A program made the position numbers and the translations under genes. This document shows positions 1 through 10,700 of a DNA stretch of 64,000 nucleotides, piece after piece. Location: NCBI RefSeq assembly GCF_000313135.1, contig NW_004457538.1:86324-150323 (forward strand), read 5' to 3'. This DNA is from Acanthamoeba castellanii str. Neff (taxonomy: Eukaryota > Discosea > Longamoebia > Acanthamoebidae). Within the stretch, counting starts at the first letter, position 1. Each line of letters opens with the position of its first letter. A model generated the notes under the pieces. It was not told the origin of the DNA and ran no database searches. It worked only from the letters and a program-made list of their open reading frames with translations.

Positions 1-1393
1 CCTGGTGGGTGGAGGTCGAGTTGCCCGCGCTCAGGTTGAGGCTGTCGCCCCGCTTGCGCTTCCGCTTGGCGCCGGTCGACGACGACGTGGCCGGTACCGA
101 TGATGGCTGCGGGGGCGTCGATACGGGCGACGTGGTGAGCGACGACGAGCCGCCGCGCGGCTGGTGCACCGGCGTGAACGGCTGCGGCTGCTTGTCGTCT
201 ACGAGAAATCCAGCGGCGGACGTAGCCGGCGCGAGCGAGAGGCCGCCGTTGGCGTTCATGGTCATGGCCGCGAAGGAAGGGAGGACCGGCATCGCTGCGA
301 TGGGGCTCACGCCGGCGGCCGAGGCGGCGGCCGCGGACTGCTGCGCCAGAATGCTGGCCAGCCGCGGTATGCCCGCAGGCATTCCAGGCATTCCTGCGGT
401 CATTTGGCGCCACTGGCGCTCGGCCTCGGCCCGCACGGCCGCCAGCTCCTCCTTCTCGGCGTCGATCTGCAGTCGCTCCTTGGCCTGCCGGTCGCGCTCG
501 ATCTCCCAGGCCTTCATGATGTTCTCGATCTCTACCCGGATCTTCTCGATCTCCTGCTTGTCGCGCTCGACCGTGTCGCGGGCCAGCTGGAGCTCGGTCT
601 GCTCCCGCTCGCGTCGCTCGGCCTCGACCCGGTCGCGCTCGGCCTGCAGGCCCTCGGCGCCCCGGTCGCGCTGGATGCCCAGCAGCGCGTCGCGGCTCTT
701 CTCCAGCCGCTCGTTCTCGGCCATCAGATCGTCGCGCTCCACGGCGAGCTGCTCCTGCGCGGCGGTCAGCTGCTGGACTTGGCTCCAGAGCTGCTCGCGC
801 TCCTTTTCCATCGCGCCGCGCTCGAGCTTCATCCGCTCGAGCGCCTCCTTGAGCACCTGCGTCTCGACGGCGGCCAGGTTGGCCATCATTTGCACCTCGC
901 GTTCGATCTTGACCCGGTCCTCGTCCATCTGCTGTCGATGCTGCTCCTGCTCCCGCTGCTGTCGGTCGAGCGCCTCCTTCTCGCGCTTGTGCGCCTTCTT
1001 GAGCCGCTCGACGGCCTCCCGCTCCTCGGCCAGCATCCTTCGTTCTTTCGCGATCGCTTCGCCTTCGCTCTTTTCGGCGTCTTCGAGCCGGCCCCACTGG
1101 TCGGGCGGCGTGGTGGGCACTGACGACGCCGCCAGAGCCATCCGCTTCCTCTCCGAGTCCATCGATTCCCGCTCCCGCTGGATCGCCGCTCGCTCGCGCT
1201 CGATCGCCTGGCGCTCCCTCTCCATCGCCTGCACGAGCAGCGCCTGCGCCTGCTGCGCTTGTGTGTACGCCGCGGCGGCGGCTTCCGAGGTCACGCCCAC
1301 GCCCGGAGGTGGCGGCTGGCCCAGCGTGTCATCTCCGGCCAGGCGCGCCTCGAGGCCCTTTTCCTTGGGTCCGAGCTGTGCCGTCCCGTTCAT
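1..1393 (-). CDS. Coiled-coil protein, 5' part only (runs off left edge)
   Basis: Unrecognised gene, read on the minus strand and open from the ATG at 1393 to the window edge (about 464 codons). After about 40 Ala/Gly/Pro-rich residues it becomes a long, highly charged coiled coil with runs such as ERERQAIERERAAI and repeated Glu-Arg-Asp/Gln heptads, up to about position 430. It then turns into a Met/Ala/Pro/Gly-rich stretch and a basic KRKRKRG cluster near position 60 that could be a nuclear localisation signal. The ATG is preceded by a pyrimidine-rich stretch ending in tgcag, so a 5' exon further upstream is possible. The composition suggests a structural or scaffolding protein, and no catalytic motif is visible. 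The long plus-strand frame over the same bases is its shadow. Confidence 0.7.
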   Translation of the reverse strand, partial: MNGTAQLGPKEKGLEARLAGDDTLGQPPPPGVGVTSEAAAAAYTQAQQAQALLVQAMERERQAIERERAAIQRERESMDSERKRMALAASSVPTTPPDQWGRLEDAEKSEGEAIAKERRMLAEEREAVERLKKAHKREKEALDRQQREQEQHRQQMDEDRVKIEREVQMMANLAAVETQVLKEALERMKLERGAMEKEREQLWSQVQQLTAAQEQLAVERDDLMAENERLEKSRDALLGIQRDRGAEGLQAERDRVEAERREREQTELQLARDTVERDKQEIEKIRVEIENIMKAWEIERDRQAKERLQIDAEKEELAAVRAEAERQWRQMTAGMPGMPAGIPRLASILAQQSAAAASAAGVSPIAAMPVLPSFAAMTMNANGGLSLAPATSAAGFLVDDKQPQPFTPVHQPRGGSSSLTTSPVSTPPQPSSVPATSSSTGAKRKRKRGDSLNLSAGNSTSTHQ

Positions 1394-3355
1394 CCCGAGC
1401 TGCACCCAAAGAACGAAGAGAAGAGCGAAGAGCGAGAAGTGAGGTGAGTGGGGCGTGAAAAGGTTGTTGGAGTTTTTTGGGTGGCAGTGGTGGGCACTAA
1501 CTCTGCACCACCACCGAGGCCGGAAGAGGAGGAAGAGGCCCAGCAAGGAAGTGGGAGCGCCCGCCCCCTCGCCACTCTGCAGGCAACACAACAAGATGTT
1601 GGCGCACGTGCCCCGCAAGAGGAACCAGCTTCGGTTCCATAAACTCTTCGACCAACCAAAAAATGCAGCAAATAGGAGCGTTTCTGTGTGGTTGGGGGAG
1701 TTTCGGGCCACACGTGCAACGAAGAGCTCTCCGGCCTCAAGACAATTGGAGGAAAATCCAGTCGCGGACCAATTGCCGCACAGCGAGTCGCCAAAAGGAC
1801 ACACTCTTGCGTTCAACAATAGCACAACATCAACACAACATGAACATATTGGGTGATAAATTTTGTTGACCACCAGGTGCCACCATACGTGTGGTGTGTA
1901 TGGTCACCCACACAACCATCATGTTCCACACACGCAGACTGCGCATAGAGAAAGAAAACATGAAGATATGTAGGGAGTACCTGGGTGGAGTGTGTCTGGC
2001 TTGCTATGGCTGTGAAACAAAAAATGTTGTGTCACTTGTTGCCGAGTCCTTGTTGTGGCCCGTGTCTTGTCTGGTCTGGCGGATCCCGCACTCGCTCACT
2101 GCGGCAGGCGGGTGAAAGGAGGGGGAAGAAGCTAAGAGACTTTAATTTCCCAACCGCGTAGAGAGGGCGCGCGAGGCGGGTATGTGTGGCGCAGTGCGAA
2201 TGTGTTATGACGTGAAGTGGCGCCGGCGATACAGCGTGTGCCCTCCATTTCGTTGAAAAAAGAAAAAGATCTTCCCAGATACCACTTCCCTTTGGCCTGA
2301 CGTAGAGGCCTATGGCCGCTATGTTGATTGAAGGAAAGAGAAAAAACAAAAAGATGGAGGCGGGAGTGGATGTACCACTTGTTTTTTGGTCTCTTCCTTT
2401 CTATTCCTTCTTCTCTCTGCTGCTCGAGAGAAGATTAACGAGAACCGCGAGTAGCGGCAGAGGAGGTTGATGTTTGCGCCGCTCCTCGTCAGGTGAGCGC
2501 TGGATGGATGGAGTGCTGGTTCGCTGCGGCAACGGCAGCGGAGAGTGGCCGTTGAGGTGTGGTGGTGTTGTTGTGGGGTGGAAGAGAAAAACAAACAGAA
2601 TGCTGTGTTCGGGCGCGCTGTATTCGAGAATCACCGGAGAACACGACAGACCACGTCGCTAAAGCGCCACTATCAACGGTGAAACATGTTTGTGTGTAGT
2701 GATGATGCCAGGCAGCATAAAACAGTCCGCCCGTAAACGAACAACATAATGTTATCCTAAAGCGCACCAACCCGGCATGGTGACCGTGTCGTCCATCAAC
2801 GAAATGCTATCTGAAATTCTTTGGCCAACATGTTGATAAAAATTCGTGTAATGCGGCAGAGTGTGTATTAGCATGCTCTTCAAATGTTTGGTTGCACATT
2901 GTCGAGGAGTTTCCGCCCACACTCCGACCATGTGTCATGTACATCAATTGAGATTCCGCACAGATAAAACCTCTTTGTGTGCGCAACCACAACGACATCT
3001 GCCATTCACCATCACCCTTGTTCGCACTGACCGACCAATGTGTGCTTGCCCGATGAACATGAACGGCAGGGTGACAACTCCGGCCTGCTAGAGTGCTGAT
3101 TGGCCAGCTGACACCCGCGGCCTCCGCGGATGTTGTTGTCCACCACCATGGGGCTCAATTGGAACAGTAGCCACCAACCAACAATCCTCCTCGCCCTTGT
3201 GGGTGCGCAACCACCACCAATAGCCCCAATCTTCCGCACAACCAAACCTTGTTGGTGGGATTCGTGATGATGTACGTGTGGTGTTGGGTTGTTGGGATTC
3301 TTGCAGAGCATGTGACCACCACACGACACATCAGGCGGCCTGGCTCGGTCGCGGC
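1394..3355. other. Intergenic stretch without a supported gene
   Basis: About 2 kb between the coiled-coil gene and the 3' end of the kelch gene. It is less GC-rich than the neighbouring exons and full of CCACAC/GTGTGG words. All frames are short and lack the codon bias of neighbouring exons. It should hold the promoter and perhaps a 5' exon of the coiled-coil gene near its left end, and the kelch 3' UTR at its right end. I see no tRNA, no transposon terminus and no conserved protein fragment. Confidence 0.5.
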
Positions 3356-5357
3356 TCACTGTTGCGCGGTACTCGAGTAGAGGAAGAGGTCGCCCGTGCG
3401 CTCCTTGCCGTCGAAGCCGCCAAACAGGAGGAACTGCTCGTCCTGCAGCCCCGCACCTGCCAGCCAGCCTCGCGGCGTGGGGCTATTGTTGTGGTGCACA
3501 CGGCACATACGACACACGCGGCACACGGTCACACGAATGTTGGCATGTCGATGTGGTGGGGGAGCTGTACATCTCTTCGCTTGCGCCGTCCTTCCTGATC
3601 CAGGTGAGCGTGTTGGTGTCGAAGATGAAGGTCTCGTTGCTGTAGTCGCCCGCTCCCGCGTGCCCTTGCGCCGCTGGCCGGGCGTTGTTCGTTCGTTCGG
3701 TGATTTGAATGTGAATCGCTGCTGGCGGCGAAAAGGTTTGTGGGGCGAGTGGGCGAGGGGAGAGCGTACAGGGATCGACTTCGCCGCCGAAGAGGAAGAG
3801 GTGGTGACCGAGCGCCGCGCAGGCGGCGACGCTGCGCGCGGTGGGGCGGTCGCCCTGGGCCTGCACGGCCTCCCACTTGCGTCCGTTCAGATCGTAGGCC
3901 CAGAAGTCGTCCATCTCCTTTCCGCTGAAGCCGCCTACGACCGCACACACACCGCACACGCACACGCACACGCACGCACACGCACACGCACGCACGCACG
4001 CACACACACATGCGGGTTAGAATTGCGATTGCGCGATGACGTGGTCTAGGCGGTGTTTTGATGTGTACCGAAGACGTAGACCTTGTCGGCCGTGGCGAAG
4101 AGGGCGGGGCCGCCTCGCACTGAGGGCTGTTCCGAGGCGGTGCCGGTGTGCTCCAGCTTCTCCCACGCCTGCTTCTCGGTGTCGAATGCGAACAGATCGT
4201 TCTGCCTGTTTTCGCCGCCCAGCCAACCCTCAGCCACCGTGAGATCCTCTTTCCTCTTCCTCCTCGTGCCTCATATCCCCCCACAGTCGCTGTTGTTGTC
4301 ATCGTCTTCTTCATCTTCCTCCTCGTTATGACAACGATGATGCTGACGATGATGATGATGTCCATGATGATGTCCACACCACACCTCCCACCAATCTAAT
4401 CTTTCTCTTAAGTGGGCCAGAGAGATCAGCTCTGGGAGGTGATTGAGGTTTGATGGGGTTGTGTGGGGGTAAGGGGGGAGGGGGTAGTCATACCGGCCGC
4501 TGGCAGCGCAGCCGCCGAACACGTAGACGCGCTGGGCGTGCGAGGCCATCACGTGGTAGCTGCGCGCGGCCGGAGCTCCCTCGGCCTCGATCTGCCTCCA
4601 GCGCGTGGTGGCCGCATCAAACTCCCACATGTCACCTACGCGCGTCAGGCCCCATACACCACCCCATGACGTTAGCATCAACCATCATCAAGTCCAAGCG
4701 CAGGCCCAGCCGAAAGGTGGTGCTATTTATTAATATTGTATGTATGTACGTATGATATGTGTGTATGTGTACGTATGATATGTGTATGTATGTGTGTATG
4801 TAGAAAGGTACCCAGGCTCGTCTCCTCCTGGTCCACGCCCGTGCGCCCGCCGAACATGTAGAACCGATTGCCAACCGATGCCGCAGCTTGGCCCACTCTG
4901 GGCGCAAAGTAGCGCAATCGCCACCACAAAGTCAGCATTGGAACAAGGTTGGGCCGGAGTAGTACATCATTTCCATGGGCGGTTGGGCGCAGGGGGGGGG
5001 AGAAGGGCATGGGGGTGGGTACCTGGCTGAGGGGGCGGGGTGGTCGGGCGAGGTCTCAAGACGGACCCAGTGAGCTGAGGCCACGTCGAGGACGTGCACA
5101 GCGTTGTCGATCGGGTGCCGCGGTTCGTGCTCGCCTCCGAACACCGCCACCTTGTAGCCCTCGAGGGCCACCACACTAGTGAGTGGGGAGCAGAGGTCAG
5201 GCTAGCATAGGGCGAGACGCTGCGCGATTAGCAATTAGATGAATGAAATCTGTGAATGAACGAAGAAGAACCTGTGGGAGCTGCGACCGAGGGGCACGCT
5301 GCCCGCTTGACGACCGGTGAGCCTGCGCCAACTGCCACCACAAACACTACAGGCCAT
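3356..5357 (-). CDS. NSP/ESP-like kelch-repeat protein
   Basis: Beta-propeller protein made of about six kelch repeats spread over several exons. Repeat cores include VAVFGGEHEPRHPIDNAVH, RFYMFGGRTG, RVYVFGGCAASGR, KVYVFG, HLFLFGGEVDP and a final FLLFGGFDGKERTGDLF. The order of FGGE, RSYH, FGGC, GGP, SARS-like, FGGE and PRGW signatures matches the plant nitrile-specifier/epithiospecifier (NSP/ESP/TFP) kelch subgroup better than generic kelch proteins. Exon 1 (5272-5357) encodes MACSVCGGSW and ends CACAG; splicing to 5175 restores SSHSVVALEGYK, which supports both the start and the intron. The stop is TGA at 3356-3358. Plant relatives are iron-dependent and act on glucosinolate products, which an amoeba does not make, so the substrate here is unknown. 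I could not confirm a metal-binding triad. The gene is likely cytosolic, with no signal peptide seen. Confidence 0.85.
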
Positions 5358-5388
5358 GTTGTTGTTGGGCTTGGGTTCTTTCTTGTTT

Positions 5389-5408
5389 GCGCCCACAGCT
5401 GTGGGCGC
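5389..5408. promoter_or_regulatory. Perfect 20-bp palindrome upstream of the kelch start
   Basis: The bases GCGCCCACAGCTGTGGGCGC read identically on both strands, 32 bp upstream of the kelch ATG at 5357 and inside the short gap before the transporter gene. The core CAGCTG is an E-box (bHLH-type) hexamer. A dimeric activator or repressor site is plausible; this is inferred from symmetry and position only. Confidence 0.4.
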
Positions 5409-5588
5409 CACGACACCAAGTTTTACTGGGCGTTGGTGATTGGTGGCTGCTCTGGTGTTGGTCTTCTTGTCCAACAAGAACACCAGCCTGAGAATCACTT
5501 GGTGGTCATCAAGCCAAACCAGACAAGCTCAATGTAAATATAGTTCTGTTCACACAGTATTGATCCACCATCCCTCAAGTCATACACC

Positions 5589-7300
5589 TTACCCCCTCCA
5601 CACAGGACCCTCTCTCTCACTCAGTCGTCCCTGTGCGCCATGATGAGCCGTTAGTGACGAACCGCCTCGGCTGACAGGGGCTGGATGCGAACCAGCTGGG
5701 GGGGAGAGTGGGTACTCTTTCTTAGCGGAGGGGAGGGTGAGCTGGTACTCCTCCTTCGACGTGGCCACGGCGGTCGAGTCCAACGGCACGGCTGGCTTGG
5801 GCTTGGTCTGCTGCACGTACTTGATGTGCGTGTACCTTCATTGCGTGTGTGCGTGTACATTAGTGCGTGTGCGGTGGTGTGTGCGGTGGTGCGTGTGCGG
5901 TGAGAACGAGGTTGGCGTAGCAGAGGGAGTAGTAGAGGAGGTGGTACCACACGGAGGCGATGGTGGCGAGGAGGAGGCCGACGGACAGGAGGAAGGAAAT
6001 CTGCACGTCGCCGAAGATGAACAGGCCGATGCCGGTGGTGAAGATGTTCTTGATCTGGCCCGTCACGCTCGTCGTCAACGGCGAGTTGATGAGCGAGCAC
6101 AGGAAGATGAAGTAGTTCAGCAGGAACGCCTGCACCGACGACATGATGAAGCACAGCTGCACACCCAACGAACACCACACACACGTCAGCACCAAGTGTG
6201 CGTGTGCGGTGGTGTGTGTGTGTGTGTGTGACTGGAGGTGGCGGTACGAGGAAGCCGGGGTCGGTCCAGTACGGGTAGTTGATCACGTCCTCGTACTCGA
6301 GCCCGAGCACGACAAGGACGACGAAGGGGATGGAGAGCACGTTGTTGTAGAACATGAGGCCAAAGGTATCGAGGTTGGTCTCGTTCTTGACCTTGGCGAT
6401 GAAGACCAGGTAGAGCGCCGTCACGACACAGTTGAGCGCGCACAGGAAGTATCCGATCGCGTTGAACGACAGATCGCCCAGGCCGGCGATCACCGCACCT
6501 ACGCCGCGCACATAAGAAAGTGTCAGCTGCGTGTGCGGTGGCGCGTGTGCGGTCGTGCGTGTGCGATTGCCGGGATATGCGGACCGATGACCATGGCGTA
6601 GACGGACCAGGCCTCGTCACGTGGAGTGAACTTCTTCAGATAGACCGCCTCTCCCACAATCACGATCAGTGTCGTAAATCGCCGCAGGGCGCTGGCGTGC
6701 GACACACACACAACACACACCACACGTGAGTTGTGTGCACGTTGTGGCTGGAGCAAGCGAGATAGCTTTCACACCTGAACATGGGCACATTGATGAACTG
6801 GAGGGCCGCGAGGCCGGTCACCACCATGCCAAAGAAGAAGAAGGCCAGCGGCAGCACCTGAACACAACACAATGACGCGTGACGAGGTTGAGCCAGGTGA
6901 AGAAGAAGGAGGAGGAGAAGAAGAAGGCTGATGTGTTTGACGTACGGCCTTGGCGGTGGAGAAGGAGAAGTCCTTGTAGGTGATGATGTTGGTAGACTTC
7001 ATGAAGTAGAGGGCCACGGTGGCGAAGAGCATTTGGCCCAGGGTCAGCGTGTTGGAGTAGGGGAAGTCATAGACCGATAGCGTCGCCTTGTTGAAGAAGG
7101 TGATCGAAGTCGAGATCAAACCTGTTGTTTGTTGCACCGGGAGGGGTCAAAATCAAATCAAATCAATTCAAGAATTATGGGGCAGGTGGGATGAAGACAA
7201 GCCTCACGCGTGGCTTCATCAAGCTGGACGTGCCATAGAGGAAGGCCACTCCGAATCCGATCCATTGCTTCCTGGTGAGGGAATCTTGGATGCCCTTCAT
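5589..7300 (-). CDS. Nucleotide-sugar transporter (SLC35D-like)
   Basis: Multi-pass Golgi/ER membrane antiporter of the drug/metabolite transporter superfamily, which exchanges a cytosolic UDP- or GDP-sugar for the nucleoside monophosphate. Exon 1 starts at the ATG at 7300 with MKGIQDSLTRKQWIGFGVAF, and the next exon gives the family signature ITFFNKATLSVYDFPYSN followed by LTLGQM, as in SLC35D members. Later hydrophobic exons include PLAFFFFGMVVTGLAALQF, GLMFYNNVLSIP and the late signature TTSVTGQIKNIFTTGIGLF. The cytosolic tail after the last membrane segment is Pro/Ser/Lys-rich and ends at TGA 5589. The SLC35D subgroup carries UDP-glucuronate, UDP-GalNAc or similar sugars, but the substrate cannot be read from sequence. 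The gene lies 231 bp from the kelch start on the same strand. Confidence 0.88.
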
Positions 7301-7724
7301 CTATGTCTTTGCGCGGAAGATCTCTTCTCTGCTCTGTCGTTGCTAATCGTCGATTCTAATCAGCGTTGCTCCTCTATGCTCGCCGTTCACGCTACTCTGT
7401 GCACCCTCGCGAGCCCGCCTTGCCTTGCGATCGATTTGTAGCGCTACGTCGTTCGATTTGCGCAAACAAACTCTGGTTTTCGTTTGGTCTTCTACTCTTT
7501 GTACGCACGTGCCCACTCTACGCCTGTGTGTGTTGCTCCTCTCCCTCCAGCCAAGAGGCTTCACAGCTTCATCTTCTACAGTTCATCACGGCGTACACCA
7601 CTGGTGGGAGCTGGACGATGCTGGTGATGTTGGTGGTTAAAAAAATATGGTGTAATGTTGTAAGTTCAGTATGTCAAGGTGGCAATGTATCTATCAGGTG
7701 TCGTGATGTGTTGGGTGTGTGTGT
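7301..7724. other. Intergenic gap, transporter promoter and 3' UTR of next gene
   Basis: About 420 bp between two minus-strand genes. It must hold the transporter promoter and the 3' UTR/polyadenylation region of the acyl-CoA-synthetase-like gene. I see no reading frame of note. Confidence 0.4.
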
Positions 7725-10700
7725 TCATGGCTGTGACGTCGACCAGGACTCAGACTCTGACGCCGACGGCGACGAACGATCCGACTTGGAGCCGCCGTCG
7801 CTCGACGATGTCATCAACGACGATGACGACGTGCCGCGCTTGGTGGAGGACTTGGTCGTGGCGGGCTTGTTGTGGGGCACGGGCGCGGTCGAAGTCTTGG
7901 CCAGCATCTGGAACATGGCCATGGTCGACTTCATGTCCACCTTGCGCTCGATCAGCTCCCGCCGGGCCTGCGCGCGCCGCTCCTCCTCGAGCTTGCGCTC
8001 CTCGGTCTCGCTCAGCTCCTTCTCCTTCTCCCACATCAGGCCCAGCTGCACCTTCTTCTCCTCATGCTCCCGCTCCCGCCGCTCCTTCTCCTCCCGCTCG
8101 GCCTCGTCCTGCTGCTGCTGCGGCTGAGGGCTGACGCTCCGCCTCGAGCCGGCGGCGGTGGCGGCGGCGGGCCGACGGAGCTGATGAGAGCGCGCGGCCT
8201 CGTCTTCGCTGACGCCGGTCGACGGAGGCTCGTCCTCCTCTTCGTGCTCGACGTCGCCGTCGACGGCAGAGTCGTCGTCCTCTTCGTGCGGCCGCCGCTT
8301 CGTCTTCTTCTTTTTGTTGTTCGCGTCCTCCCGCTCGCTCTCGGTGGTCTCCTCCGTCTCAGTCTCCGTGGTCGTGTCGTCGGTCTCCGGCGCGGAGCTG
8401 CAGCACTCGGTGTTGGTGGTGGTGTAGCCGCGCTCGGCGTCACTGGCCTCCACCACCTCACCACGCACATCGTAGAGGTCCGCCGCCGCCGGCGCTGCTG
8501 CCTTGGTCGGCGCGACTGGCGGTTCGGGTTCGGTCGTGAGCTCGTCGAGCGGGACCGGGCTGACGGAAGCCTCGCCGTCGCCAGCGGCGCGTGGAGAGGG
8601 CTCGGCCGGGGGCCTTGGGGACGTCGACCTCGAGGCTGACGCCTCCGATGCTCGCGGCGAAGGCGCCGTTGCGGCGGCCGCGCTCCCCCCTGCGCTCTCC
8701 TCTTTCCGCGGCGACGATTCTTCTTCGCTCTTTGCGTTCTCGGCGGGCGTCGCCACCTCCGTCGACGGCGTGGCCTCCTCGACCGACGTCAGTGTCGACA
8801 CCACGACGGGCTCGGCAGTCGACTCGCCCTGCGCTCCAACGCCGGCGGCCACCACCTGCTGCAGCTCCGGCTCCGGCTCCGGCTCGGGGTGCGCCGGCTC
8901 GGGGGTGACGTCAGCGGCCGGGTCGCGCGGGGACACGGTGCGGCCCATGTGGGAGGCGGCGCCCTGCTTGAGCATGTCGTAGAGCAGCGCCGTTCCTCGC
9001 TTCGGCGAGGGCTCTGTGGCCGTGGCCTCGGCCGCCTCTACCTCAACGCCGGGCGGCGCAGCCGAAGCCGCCGTCGTCACCTCCTCGGAGGCGGCGGCGG
9101 CCTGGGCGACTTCAGCCTGCGCCTCCTTCTCCTCTGCGCTGTCGGCCTTGGGCGGCGACTGAGCCTCGGCGCCCGACCGTGGTGATGAGGTTGACGACGA
9201 CGATGGCTGCTGTGCCCCGACCGAGCTGGCCAGCGGTCGCTGGGCCGAGCTGCCGCCCATCGCGTCGGCGTACATCTTGTCAATTTCCTTCTCGTAGTTC
9301 TTCTCGACCACGAAGCGTCGGATCTGCATGCCGGCAGTCAACTCGTCTGGCAGAAACAAACACACCGCACACGCAGCACACGCACACACGACACACAACG
9401 ACGTCAGGGTCACCGCGTGCGCGAGGGCGTGCGACAAGCGCGGCGGCGGTACCCCGCTCGAGCGAGAACTGCTTGCGGAGGACGGTGAAGCGCTTGAGGG
9501 TGGGGAAGCCGCGCGGGAGGCGCTTGTTGACGGCGACGACGTGCTTCTGGATCGCCACCGTGATCTCGTTGATGTAGGGCGCTTTGTACAGGGCCTTGGC
9601 CGCCACGCCCTTCTCCTTGCTCACGCGGGCCTGCACGTACGTAGTCCACAGCACGCCACCCGTCAGTAAAGTGTGTCGTGTCGTGTCGTTGGTCGTGTCG
9701 TGTCGTGTCGTTGGAAGGCGACACGATGTACCATGAAGTAGGGGTCGAGCGAGATGACGGCGGTGAGGTAGGGCTTCTGGTGGCCGAAGACGATGACGTT
9801 GTTGATGGCCGGCAGCATCTTGAGCGCGTTCTCGATCTTCTCCGGGTGCAGCACCTTGTCGCCGGGCGAGGTGATCAGCTCCACGCGGCGGCCGACCAGG
9901 CGCACGAACCCGCCGGCGTCCATCGAACCGTGATCGCCCGTCGCCCACCAACCGTCGACCGGCCCAGCCTCCTCCTGGTGATCCAGCCAACCAACGGTTA
10001 AACCGGTGTGTGCGGTCGTGCGTGTGCGGTGGTGCGTGTGCGTGATCGCCGATGATGAGGGAAATGTACGGAGAGATAGCCCATGAAGACGTTGTGGCCC
10101 TTGACCAGGATCTGACCGTCTGCGTCGATCTTGGCCTGGGTGTTGGGCAGGACCTTACCGACAGTGCCCGCCTGGCTGTTCCCTATAAAACGACAACGAC
10201 AGCGCAACAAAGAGGGGGACGGACGTAAGAAACTATCACGACGCGAAGCGCGACGCCGTGGTGGCAAAAGGTGGGGGGTACCGGAGCTGTTGACGGCCGT
10301 AAGACCGCACGTTTCGGTCTGTCCGTAGGCCTCGTGGATCGTCAATTGCAGCTTCTGCAGGGATTCGCTCACCTCCTGGAAGAACAAAGAAAGAAAGAAA
10401 GAGTTGTTTGTTCAGCTGTTCAGTTCACTGAATTCAAACGGTACGCCGGGGAGGGTCGGGTTTGTGTGTACCTCGGGCAGGTAGCCGTAGGCGCAGGCGG
10501 CATACCGCACGCGCGCAAAGCCCATGGCCGTCCACAACGCCGAGAGCGCCGGCGCGTTCATCGTCTGGGCCGCCGACGCCGGTACCTTGCCCTGTTTCAC
10601 GTGTCGAGAATGAATGTCAAGAATGTGCGATGAGAATGAATGTCAAGAATGTGCTGCGTGTGCGGCGCCGGCTGAGTGAGCGAGTGCTGCGTAGAAGCGA

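Noticed and set aside
9..1442. 477-codon plus-strand frame at the left end
   Set aside because: Its composition (Ser/Arg/Cys runs) is the mirror of a charged coiled coil on the minus strand, which has normal codon use.
7750..9185. Several long plus-strand frames over the AMP-binding tail
   Set aside because: Leu/Gly/Arg-rich mirror images of the Ala/Glu/Ser-rich minus-strand coding exon.
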